64,000 nucleotides of DNA from Sphingomonas sp. 32-66-10 (GTDB lineage Bacteria; Pseudomonadota; Alphaproteobacteria; Sphingomonadales; Sphingomonadaceae). The translations under genes were made by a program, and so were the position numbers. The stretch is from assembly GCA_002280565.1 (NCBI GenBank), contig NCEF01000019.1, positions 16,232 through 80,231 on the forward strand, written 5' to 3'. How positions within the stretch are numbered: the first letter of the stretch is position 1; each line of letters starts with the position of its first letter. The notes below the pieces were generated by a model. That model ran no database searches. It saw only the letters and a list, made by a program, of their open reading frames with translations, and was not told where the DNA came from. Below, piece after piece: positions 24,803-32,643 of the stretch.

Positions 24803-25239
24803 GACTCCGCCTTCTTCTTGCGCGGGGCGCGCGGCTTGCGCGTCGGTGTTGCCGGCGCATCCGGCACCGCGTCGGCCGGATCAGCGCGCAGCGCCGGAGC
24901 CTCGGTCATCACGGGTGCCGCATCCTCGTCCGGCTCGGCCACGCTCGCCGGTTCCGCCCCTTGCGGATTGGGATCATAGACCGGCGCGGGCAGCATCTTC
25001 TCGGGCGGATGCTCGCGCATGATCCGCGCATTTTCCTCCGCCCATTTCTTCTCCATCTCGGCCAGCTCGGCCTCGCGGACCATATTGTCGAATCCGCTGC
25101 GGAACTGGCTCGCGACGCGACGTGCCTTGCCGACCCACTGGCCGACAAAGCGCATCGCCTTTGGCAAATCCTTCGGCCCGATCACCAGCAGGGCGACGAT
25201 GCCCACCACCAGAAATTCGGGTGCGTTGAAATCGAGCAT
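24799..25239 (-). CDS. tatB: Sec-independent protein translocase TatB
   Basis: TatB works with TatC in substrate recognition. The 146-residue product has the short N-terminal membrane helix (APEFLVVGIVALLVIGPKDL), the hinge PKDLP, a long amphipathic helix (MRFVGQWVGKARRVASQFRS) and a long Pro/Ala/Asp-rich cytoplasmic tail ending in basic residues. The Glu at residue 8 (APEF) is the polar position typical of TatB. It begins 47 bases after the tatA stop. Confidence 0.95.
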   Translation of the reverse strand: MLDFNAPEFLVVGIVALLVIGPKDLPKAMRFVGQWVGKARRVASQFRSGFDNMVREAELAEMEKKWAEENARIMREHPPEKMLPAPVYDPNPQGAEPASVAEPDEDAAPVMTEAPALRADPADAVPDAPATPTRKPRAPRKKKAES

Positions 25240-25286
25240 CGATCAGCCGACCCGCAAGGCTGCGGCGCAAGGCCGCAGCGGATAAT

Positions 25287-25532
25287 TCAGCGCTCGTCCT
25301 GCGCCGGACGCGCTTCGGTCGATGCCTGGGGCTGAGGCTGCGGGTCGTTGACGCGCTTCGCCTCGATTTCGGCGGGCTTGGCCGGCGTCTCGTCGTCGTC
25401 CGCCATGCCCTTCTTGAACTGCTTGATGCCCTTGGCGACGTCACCCATCATGTTCGAGAAGCGGCTGCCGCCGAACAGAAGAATTACGAGGACACCGACG
25501 ATCAGCCAGTGAACCAGACTCATGCTACCCAT
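25287..25532 (-). CDS. tatA: Sec-independent protein translocase TatA
   Basis: TatA oligomerises to form the passage for folded proteins. The 81-residue product has one membrane helix ([20 protein letters not shown]), the FGGSRF turn and an amphipathic helix ([20 protein letters not shown]), then a polar tail. ATG 25532 has GGAGAG in front of it and is preferred over ATG 25523. It follows scpB by 28 bases, so scpA-scpB-tatA-tatB-tatC is probably one transcription unit. Confidence 0.95.
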   Translation of the reverse strand: MGSMSLVHWLIVGVLVILLFGGSRFSNMMGDVAKGIKQFKKGMADDDETPAKPAEIEAKRVNDPQPQPQASTEARPAQDER

Positions 25533-25560
25533 CGGAACTCTCCGTTGATTCCCCGGCTAT

Positions 25561-26163
25561 CTAGTCGTCTTCGTCGGCAGTTTCCACCGCTTCCGGGTCT
25601 GCGCCCTCCGAATGTGCCGCCTCGAACGCCAGATCGACCGGATCGAGCAGCCCGGCGGCGCGCAAATCGTCGATCCCGGGCAGGTCGCGGCGGCTCGCCA
25701 GCCCGAAATGGCTGAGAAATTCGGGCGTCGTCGCATACATCAGCGGCCGCCCCGGAACTTCGCGCCGTCCCGCGGGGCGGATCCACCCCGCCTCCATCAG
25801 CACGTCGAGCGTGCCTTTCGATATCTGCACGCCCCGGATCGCCTCGATCTCCGCGCGCGTCACCGGCTCGTGATAGGCGATGATCGCCAACGTCTCGATC
25901 CCCGCCCGGCTCAGCTTGCGGCTGTCCTCGCGGTCGCGGCGCAGGAAATTGGCCAGGTCCGGCGCAGTCTGGAAATGCCAGCGCCCACCGCGCTCGACCA
26001 GTTCGACCCCGCGCCCGGTGTAGGTGTCGGCCAGCGCCGCCAGCGCTGCGGCGATATCCGCCTCCTCCCCGACATAGGCGCGCAGGTCCGCCAGCGTCAG
26101 CGGCTGCTCCGCCGCGAACAGCACCGCCTCGACTGCACGCATCGTTTCATCCGGCGGAGTCAT
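25561..26163 (-). CDS. scpB: SMC-Scp complex subunit ScpB
   Basis: ScpB is the winged-helix kite subunit that joins ScpA to the SMC heads during chromosome condensation and segregation. The 200-residue product contains AVEAVLFAAEQPLTLADLRA, the conserved LSRAGIETLAIIAYHEPVTR and AEIEAIRGVQISKGTLDVLM, then PGRPLMYATTPEFLSHFGL. ATG 26163 overlaps the scpA stop as ATGA; longer forms in this frame are overlap with scpA. The C-terminus is acidic. Confidence 0.95.
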   Translation of the reverse strand: MTPPDETMRAVEAVLFAAEQPLTLADLRAYVGEEADIAAALAALADTYTGRGVELVERGGRWHFQTAPDLANFLRRDREDSRKLSRAGIETLAIIAYHEPVTRAEIEAIRGVQISKGTLDVLMEAGWIRPAGRREVPGRPLMYATTPEFLSHFGLASRRDLPGIDDLRAAGLLDPVDLAFEAAHSEGADPEAVETADEDD

Positions 26164-26891
26164 GCCTCGATCCCACGAAGGTAGAGCGGCGCAAAGGCCG
26201 ATTTCTGGCGGATCTCGACCCGCCCCTGCTTGGCCAGCTCCAGCGCCGCGACGAACGAGCTGGCCAGCGCCGACTTGCGATACGAACCGCTGGCATCTGC
26301 GGGCAGGAAACTCTCGATCGTGCTCCATTCGATCCGCTGCCCGATCAGCTCGGACACGCGGTGGATCGCGTCCTCCAGCGTCATCACCGGGCGCACCGCG
26401 ACAATGTGCATCACTGGCCGCGTGCGCGCACTGATCTGCCCATAGGCAGAAATCAGGTCATAGATTTCCGCCTGCCAGCGCGATTTGCGCACAGTCTTCA
26501 GCCCCTCCGGCGCGCCGCGCGTGAACACGTCACGCCCCAACCGGTCGCGCGCCACCAACCGCGCGCCCGCCTCGCGCATCGCGCTCAGCCGCTCCAGCCG
26601 CAATTGCAGCCGCAGCGCCATTTCCTCCGGGCTCGGCTCGATCTCGGGATCGCGCGGCAGCAGCAGTGCGGACTTGAGATAGGCCAGCCACGCCGCCATC
26701 ACGAGGTAATCGGCGGCCAGCTCAAGCTTCAGCTCGCGCGCCTCGTTCACATAGGTCAGATACTGGTCGACCAGCTGCAGGATCGACAGCTGGCGCAGAT
26801 CGACCTTCTGGCTCCGCGCCAGCGCCAGCAACAGGTCCAGCGGCCCTTCCCAGCCGTCAATATCGATGGTGAGGGGCGCAGGGTCGGTCAT
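26160..26891 (-). CDS. scpA: segregation and condensation protein ScpA
   Basis: ScpA is the kleisin that bridges the SMC dimer. The 243-residue product has the N-terminal kleisin motif GWEGPLDLLLALARSQKVDL, the membrane-like but soluble helix LAADYLVMAAWLAYLKSALL and a C-terminal winged helix (SSFVAALELAKQGRVEIRQK). Its start overlaps the nagZ stop as ATGA and its own stop overlaps scpB, so the three are translationally coupled. Confidence 0.93.
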   Translation of the reverse strand: MTDPAPLTIDIDGWEGPLDLLLALARSQKVDLRQLSILQLVDQYLTYVNEARELKLELAADYLVMAAWLAYLKSALLLPRDPEIEPSPEEMALRLQLRLERLSAMREAGARLVARDRLGRDVFTRGAPEGLKTVRKSRWQAEIYDLISAYGQISARTRPVMHIVAVRPVMTLEDAIHRVSELIGQRIEWSTIESFLPADASGSYRKSALASSFVAALELAKQGRVEIRQKSAFAPLYLRGIEA

Positions 26892-27889
26892 GCCAGCGCC
26901 AGCAACGCCTCCCGCTTGGTGATCAGTGCGTCGATCTCGCCCGCCTCAGGCCGCACACTCGCCATCGCCCGCTCCAGCCGCGCCAGCGTCACCGGCGGGG
27001 CATCGCTGAGCCGCCCGACAATCTCCTCCATCTCACCCATCCGCGCCCAGCAATCGAGCGCGACATCGCATCCCGCCGCAATCGCCTGCGCGGCCTTCTC
27101 GCCCGCCGATCCGCTCAGCGCCTTCATGTCGATATCGTCGGTCATCAGCAGCCCGTCGAACCCGATCCGCCCACGGATCACGTCGCGGATCACGGTCGGC
27201 GAGAGCGTCGCGGGGTTCTCCGCATCCCACGCCTTGAACACGACATGGCAAGTCATCGCCATCGGCGCATCCTTCAGCGTGCGGAACGGCGCGATGTCGC
27301 GCTCCAGCGCCGCATCGTCCGCATCGACCACGGGCAGCTCATAATGGCTGTCGACCACCCCGCGCCCATGCCCCGGCATATGCTTGACCACGCCGACCAC
27401 GCCGCCCTTCGCCATCCCGTCGAGCATCGCACGGCCCAACGCCGCCACCCGCATCGGATCGCTGCCGAACGTCCGCCCGCCCACCGCCGGGGTCGTCTCC
27501 GGCATGCGCACGTCGAGCAACGGCGCGCAGTTCACATTGACTCCGACCTCCGCCAGCATCAGCGCCAGCGCCTGCCCATTGGCGCGCGCCGCCTCGATCG
27601 CCGAAGACGGCGCGACTTCATAGAGCGCGTCAAAAGCGGGACCGGCAGGAAAGGCGGGCCATTCCGGCGGCGCCATCCGTGCGACGCGCCCGCCCTCCTG
27701 ATCGATCAGGATCGGCACATCGTCGCGGCCTGACAGCGCGCGCAAGCTGTCGGTCAGCGCGCGCATCTGGGCGCGGTCGACGCAGTTGCGCCCAAACAGG
27801 ATATAGCCAAGCGGATTCGCCTCGCGAAAGAACGCGGCTTCGTCAGCGGTGAGGACAGGGCCGGACAGGCCGAAAATCACGGGCTTCAT
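26888..27889 (-). CDS. nagZ: beta-N-acetylhexosaminidase
   Basis: NagZ, a GH3 enzyme, removes N-acetylglucosamine from anhydromuropeptides during cell-wall recycling in the cytoplasm. The 333-residue product has the family motif KHMPGHGRGVVDSHYELP (catalytic Asp/His loop) and the nucleophile Asp in GLLMTDDIDMKAL. There is no signal peptide. In alphaproteobacteria it usually stands between a SPOR protein and scpA, as here. A palindromic repeat occupies the 187 bases upstream. Confidence 0.95.
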   Translation of the reverse strand: MKPVIFGLSGPVLTADEAAFFREANPLGYILFGRNCVDRAQMRALTDSLRALSGRDDVPILIDQEGGRVARMAPPEWPAFPAGPAFDALYEVAPSSAIEAARANGQALALMLAEVGVNVNCAPLLDVRMPETTPAVGGRTFGSDPMRVAALGRAMLDGMAKGGVVGVVKHMPGHGRGVVDSHYELPVVDADDAALERDIAPFRTLKDAPMAMTCHVVFKAWDAENPATLSPTVIRDVIRGRIGFDGLLMTDDIDMKALSGSAGEKAAQAIAAGCDVALDCWARMGEMEEIVGRLSDAPPVTLARLERAMASVRPEAGEIDALITKREALLALA

Positions 27890-27939
27890 GGCGCGGTTAG
27901 AACAGGGGCGAGACCAAGATTCCAGAGGCCACCGTCAAA

Positions 27940-28070
27940 AAATCCTCCCCGGAACGGGGAGGTGGCAGCGCGCAGCGCTGACGGAGGGGGCCCGACGCGC
28001 CGGAATCCCTTGCCTCGGGCCCCCTCCACCATGCTCCGCATGGTCCCCCTCCCCGTTCCGGGGAGGATTT
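27940..28070. repeat. 131-base palindromic intergenic element
   Basis: The ends are a perfect 23-base inverted repeat: AAATCCTCCCCGGAACGGGG then AGG at 27940-27962, with its exact complement at 28048-28070. Inside lies a second inverted pair, GGAGGGGGCCCGA with TCGGGCCCCCTCC, and short GCGC palindromes. No ORF fits. Elements with this CCTCCCC...GGGGAGG look are scattered between genes in sphingomonad genomes as I recall. It lies between nagZ and the SPOR gene and ends 6 bases before the SPOR stop codon. Confidence 0.8.
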
Positions 28071-28076
28071 AGGAAG

Positions 28077-28787
28077 TCATCCCCCCGCCAGGAAACACCC
28101 CTCGCCTGCCGCCTTCAGCTTGCCGCACAGCTCGCGCGCCTGCCCGTTGCTGCCCGCATTGACGCGCAGCCGGTAAAAGGTCTTGCCGTTCACATCCGCC
28201 CTGGCGATCCCCTTGCCCAGCGGCGCAAGGTAGGAAAAGCGCTTCGACAACCGCGCCCAGGCGGCGTTCGCCTCTGCCTCGGTCGGGAAGGAGCCGAGCT
28301 GGATCGTCGCGCTCCCCGCCGACGGCCCGGGTGCAGCCTGGGTCGGCGCAGCGGCCTTGGGCACCGCGCCAGTCGGGATCGGTGCCACGACGCGGCTCGC
28401 GCCCTTGACCTGGGTCGGGCTTGCCTTTGGCGCAGCCTTGCCGTCCACTGGCGTCTCCGGCACCGCCAAAACATCGACCGACCCGTTGGTGGTCGCGCCT
28501 TCGCTCGCGGCAAAGACGGTGTCGCCCTCGCCCTCGACCTTCATCCCGCCGGGCTCGTCCGGCTTGACCTTGTAATCGCCGTCCTGCGCGTTGATCAGCG
28601 CGCCGGTGCCTTCCCCCGTCGCCGTGCGCTGATACCACCACCAGCCAAAGGCCGCCGCGGCGATGATCGCCAGTCCGACCAGCACCAGCAGGATGATGCG
28701 CAGGACCGACGGCCCCTCGCTATAATCATCCTCGACCGTCTCCAGCCACGGCAGCCGGTCGTCATTATAATCCTCGCCTGCGTTCAT
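28077..28787 (-). CDS. SPOR domain protein, single-pass membrane
   Basis: The 236-residue product has an acidic cytoplasmic N-terminus, one membrane helix at ~29-51 (LRIILLVLVGLAIIAAAAFG), a Pro/Ala-rich periplasmic linker, and a C-terminal SPOR domain (IQLGSFPTEAEANAAWARLS, then ADVNGKTFYRLRVNAGSNGQ). SPOR domains bind denuded glycan strands and bring proteins to the division septum. Its start is directly next to the argS stop. The context argS-SPOR-nagZ-scpAB is the usual alphaproteobacterial order. Confidence 0.9.
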   Translation of the reverse strand: MNAGEDYNDDRLPWLETVEDDYSEGPSVLRIILLVLVGLAIIAAAAFGWWWYQRTATGEGTGALINAQDGDYKVKPDEPGGMKVEGEGDTVFAASEGATTNGSVDVLAVPETPVDGKAAPKASPTQVKGASRVVAPIPTGAVPKAAAPTQAAPGPSAGSATIQLGSFPTEAEANAAWARLSKRFSYLAPLGKGIARADVNGKTFYRLRVNAGSNGQARELCGKLKAAGEGCFLAGG

Positions 28788-30515
28788 TCAGCTCAGCTCC
28801 TGAACCGCCTCGACCCCCATGATGTTGAGACCGTTACGAATAACCTGCCCGATTGCGTCGGCAAGGGAAAGGCGCGCGCGAGTCAGCGGCACATTGTCGG
28901 GCAGGATGAAGCGGCGCGACGGATCATCATTGCCCATATTCCACCAGGCGTGGAACTCGGCGGCCAAGTCATAGAGATAAAAGGCAATCCGATGCGGCTC
29001 GCGCGCTGCCGCCGCCCCCTCGACCACGCGCGGATATTGCGCAGCGAGCTTCACCAGCGCCAGCTCGCGTGTATCAAGCAGGGACAGGTCCGCGTCGCCC
29101 GACAGGTCCAGCCCGGCGTCCGCCGCGCGCCGATGCAGCGAGGCGACCCGGGCATGGGCGTACTGGACATAGAAAACCGGATTGTCCTTCGACGCCTCGA
29201 CCACCTTGGCGAAGTCGAAATCCATCTGCGCATCGGCCTTGCGCGTCAGCATGGTGAAGCGGACCACATCCTTGCCCACTTCCTGCACGACATCCGCCAG
29301 CGTGACGAAATTGCCCGAGCGCTTGGACATCTTCACCGGCTCGCCCGCGCGCAGCAGGCGCACCATCTGCACCAGCTTGACGTCGAACCGCGTCTTGCCC
29401 TCGGTCAGCGCAGTGACGGCGGCGACGATCCGCTTGACTGTCCCGGCATGGTCCGCGCCCCAGATGTCGATCAGCTGGTCGGCCGATTGCGCCTTCTGGA
29501 AATGATACGCCATGTCCGCGCCGAAATAGCTCCATTGCCCGTTCGACTTCTTGATCGGCCGGTCCTGATCATCACCGAACTGCGTCGAACGGAACAGCGG
29601 CAGCTCGACGGGTTCCCAATCATCGGGCAGCTCGCCCTTGGGCGCTTCCAGCACGCCGTCATAGATCAGGTCGCGCGCGCGCAGCCACGCCTCGGCCTCT
29701 TCGGGCTTGCCCGCCGCCTGCAGCTCGGCCTCGGACGAGAACAGGTCGTGATGGATGCCAAGCAGCGCGAGGTCGTTGCGGATCATCACCAGCATGTCGG
29801 CGACCGCTTCCTTGCGGAACAATGCCAGCCACGCGCCCTCGTCCTTGCCGATGGACGCATCGCCATGCTCGCGCGCCAGCCGCTCGCCGACCGGCTTCAG
29901 ATACTCGCCCGGATACAGGCCCTCGGGGATCTCGATCGTCTCGCCCAGCGCCTCGCGGTAGCGCAGGTGCGCCGAGCGGGCGAGGACATCGACCTGCCCG
30001 CCCGCGTCGTTGACATAATATTCGCGGATCACCGTGTGCCCGACCGCTTCGAGCAGGCTGGCAAGCGCATCGCCCACCACTGCGCCGCGGCAATGGCCCA
30101 TATGCATCGGCCCGGTCGGGTTGGCGGAGACATATTCGATGTTCACCGTAACGCCCGCGCCGCCCTGCGACCGGCCATAGGCATCACCCGCCGCGTGGAT
30201 CGCGCTCAGCTCGTCGCGCCAGGTGCCATCGGTCAGGCTCATATTGATGAAGCCCGGCCCGGCGACCGACACCGAAGACACCGCGTCGATCTTCTCGAGT
30301 TCGGCGGCGATCTTTTCCGCCAGCGCGCGCGGATTGGTGCCCGCCGGCTTGGCCAGCACCATCGCGGCGTTGGTGGCCAGGTCGCCATGCGTCACATCGC
30401 GCGGCGGCTCCACCGTCACCGAACGTCGCTCCAGCCCAGCCGGCAGATCGCCGGATGCGACCAGGGCATCCAGCGCGGCGTCGAGATGGGCAGCGAAACG
30501 GGGATAGAGCGTCAT
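28788..30515 (-). CDS. argS: arginyl-tRNA synthetase
   Basis: This class I synthetase charges tRNA-Arg. The 575-residue product has the ArgRS N-terminal additional domain, the HIGH equivalent NPTGPMHMGHCRG, and the KMSK equivalent KMSKRSGNFVTL. The anticodon-binding DALR domain occupies the C-terminus and ends NGLNIMGVEAVQELS. Length and motifs are normal. No gap separates it from the SPOR gene. Confidence 0.97.
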   Translation of the reverse strand: MTLYPRFAAHLDAALDALVASGDLPAGLERRSVTVEPPRDVTHGDLATNAAMVLAKPAGTNPRALAEKIAAELEKIDAVSSVSVAGPGFINMSLTDGTWRDELSAIHAAGDAYGRSQGGAGVTVNIEYVSANPTGPMHMGHCRGAVVGDALASLLEAVGHTVIREYYVNDAGGQVDVLARSAHLRYREALGETIEIPEGLYPGEYLKPVGERLAREHGDASIGKDEGAWLALFRKEAVADMLVMIRNDLALLGIHHDLFSSEAELQAAGKPEEAEAWLRARDLIYDGVLEAPKGELPDDWEPVELPLFRSTQFGDDQDRPIKKSNGQWSYFGADMAYHFQKAQSADQLIDIWGADHAGTVKRIVAAVTALTEGKTRFDVKLVQMVRLLRAGEPVKMSKRSGNFVTLADVVQEVGKDVVRFTMLTRKADAQMDFDFAKVVEASKDNPVFYVQYAHARVASLHRRAADAGLDLSGDADLSLLDTRELALVKLAAQYPRVVEGAAAAREPHRIAFYLYDLAAEFHAWWNMGNDDPSRRFILPDNVPLTRARLSLADAIGQVIRNGLNIMGVEAVQELS

Positions 30516-30570
30516 GTGCAGGTCCGATGGTTTCAGGAGGCGGACCCTCTAGCGCAGCCCGCGCGGTTCG

Positions 30571-31388
30571 TCACGCAATGACGCGGCGTCTCCGCGCAGC
30601 CAACAATCCGTCGGCGGCGTAAATCGCAAGACCCGTCCAGATCAGCGCGAAACAGATCACCGCCGCGCCGCGCCCGCAAATAGCAGCAACGGCACCGCCG
30701 TCACTACGCCCGACAGCACCAGCAACGTCGTCGCCAACGCCTCATTGCCGAACTCCAGCCCGCCATGGGTCGACAGCCAGAACAGATAGCCAAGGCCGAA
30801 CGGCGCGAGGATCGCGGTTTCCAGCGTCAGCCCCTCCAGCGCGCCGACCGGCGCGACCTTGCGCACCAGCCCGTAAAAGCCGAACGAAAAGGCGAGCGTC
30901 AGGCTGATCCAGATGCCCTGCCCCGCACCCACCGCCAGCACCGCGACCCCGATCCCGGCGAGCGCAACCGCCACCATCTGCGCCCGCCCGAGCTTCTCGC
31001 GCAGCAGCACGATCCCCAGCAGCACATTGACCAGCGGGTTGAGGAAATAGCCTAGGCTCCCCTCAAGCACATGCCCGTTCTGCACCGCCCAGATATAGAC
31101 CAGCCAGTTGACCGAAATCAGCGCCGCGCTGGCGCTCAGCAACAGCATCGCGCGGCGACTGCGCAGCGCCGCCATGATCGCCGAGGTCCGGCCCAATGCC
31201 ATAATGACGATCGCAAGCAGCCCCAGCGACCACAGGACGCGCCCGGCAACCACTTCACCCGCGCCAACGCCCTTCAGGGCAAAGAAGAACAGCGGCAGCA
31301 CGCCCCAGATGCCATAGGCGCCCAGCCCCTGCACCAGCCCGGCGCGGTCGAGGCGCTCGGGCGCTGGGGGCGGATCGGACCGGGCCAT
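30571..31388 (-). pseudogene. rarD: RarD/EamA-type permease with internal deletion and frameshift
   Basis: From ATG 31388 the reading is a normal RarD-family transporter (GAYGIWGVLPLFFFALKGVG, VNWLVYIWAVQNGHVLEGSL) with about eight membrane helices. It ends VPLLLFAGAARR and hits a stop at 30657. The family's C-terminus appears right after it in another frame as VICFALIWTGLAIYAADGLL, ending at 30571. The stretch that should stand between them (family text begins LPYAVLGLLQYIAPT) is absent, roughly 35-40 codons. The junction is about 30660-30672. The product as read lacks the last two helices. Confidence 0.8.
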
Positions 31389-31484
31389 GCGCGGGAGATA
31401 GGCGTTTTGCTGCGCTGCGGAAAGGCAGGCATCCGAAAGTTTTCGTTTCCGGAGCGCCGCGATCCCGCGCCGCGCAAGCCCGGG

Positions 31485-32642
31485 TCAGGCGCGCACCAGT
31501 CCGTCCATCACCCGCGCGCTCTTCTGCCCCGGGAACAGCGCCGGCATCGCCCGCGCCGGATCGACCCCGAAATGCGCCGCCACCGCGCTGCCGATCACCG
31601 CGTCCAGCCCGGCGGTGGGCTTGAGATCGCGCCCTTCATACAGCGCCGCATCGCTCAGCCCCGGCCAGTCGGCGACGACGCGCCCGCCCTGCACCGCGCC
31701 GCCCAACAGCCAGGCGACCGATCCGGTGCCGTGATCGGTGCCCTGCGTGCCATTGACCTTCACCGTCCGCCCGAATTCGGTCGCGACCAGCACCATCGTC
31801 TTGCCCCATAGCGGGCCGAGGCCGGTCTTGAGCGCCGCGATCATCTGATCGAGCCCGTTCAACTGAGCACCCAGTCGCCCGCGCTGCCCGGCGTGCGTGT
31901 CCCAGCCGCCGGTTTCGATCATCGCGATCCGCGCGCCATTGTCTGCCGCCAGCAGCCGCGCGGCGAGCGCACCCGTCGCCGCTGCATTGCGCCCGTTATT
32001 CGCCGCCAGATCGCCGGTCAGCGTCCGCGTCGCCGTCGCCTGTTCCCAGATCGCGTGCAGCTGCGGATCCGGCGCATACAGCATCGCCACCCGCCCGAGC
32101 AGGTCGTCCGACGCATCGGGCAGGACCGACGGCGCATAGGACGCGACCTCCACCTTGCCGCGCAACGCCATCGGGATCGTCGCGGCGATCGCAATGCCCT
32201 TGCGTTCGTCATCGGGCAGCACGGACAGCAGGCGGTTCATCCACCCGTCCTTGAGTTGGTACGCGGCCACACCGCCCGTCTCGAGCACATTCTGCGCATC
32301 GAAATGCGATCGGTCGCGATAGGGCGAGGCAACCGCATGGACGAACAGCGCCTCTTTCGCCGCGTACATCTGCGCAACGTTCTTCAGGTTCGGATGCAGC
32401 GCAAACATCGCGTTCAGCTTAGCCGCGTCGGCGAAATCCTGCGCCAGCACCCCGCGCTGTGCGGCAAAGGCTGGATCGCCCACCGGCGCGAGCGTTCCAA
32501 GCCCATCGGCTGCCCCGCGCTGGATAATGAACACGAACCGGCGGTCGCTCGCCGCCTGCGCAAAGGCAAGGCGCGGCGCAAAGCCGAGCGACAGCGCACC
32601 CGCGGCGCCAGTCAGGACAAGATTGCGGCGGTTGATCATCAC
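31485..32642 (-). CDS. DUF1501 family exported protein
   Basis: The 385-residue product starts with a twin-arginine-like signal (MMINRRNLVLTGAAGALSLG) and belongs to the DUF1501 family, which has the alkaline-phosphatase/sulfatase fold. Family text seen: RRFVFIIQRGAADGLGTLAP, AMIETGGWDTHAGQ, LVATEFGRTVKVNGTQGTDH and GTGSVAWLLGGAV. The tatABC genes 6 kb away would provide the export route. It follows the DUF1800 gene by one base; the two are nearly always paired and their joint role is unknown. Confidence 0.85.
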   Translation of the reverse strand: MMINRRNLVLTGAAGALSLGFAPRLAFAQAASDRRFVFIIQRGAADGLGTLAPVGDPAFAAQRGVLAQDFADAAKLNAMFALHPNLKNVAQMYAAKEALFVHAVASPYRDRSHFDAQNVLETGGVAAYQLKDGWMNRLLSVLPDDERKGIAIAATIPMALRGKVEVASYAPSVLPDASDDLLGRVAMLYAPDPQLHAIWEQATATRTLTGDLAANNGRNAAATGALAARLLAADNGARIAMIETGGWDTHAGQRGRLGAQLNGLDQMIAALKTGLGPLWGKTMVLVATEFGRTVKVNGTQGTDHGTGSVAWLLGGAVQGGRVVADWPGLSDAALYEGRDLKPTAGLDAVIGSAVAAHFGVDPARAMPALFPGQKSARVMDGLVRA

Positions 32643-32643
32643 A

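Noticed and set aside
27849-30581. A 910-codon open frame antisense to argS and the SPOR gene
   Set aside because: Composition is that of a shadow frame and it crosses the palindromic element; ArgS on the other strand is unambiguous.
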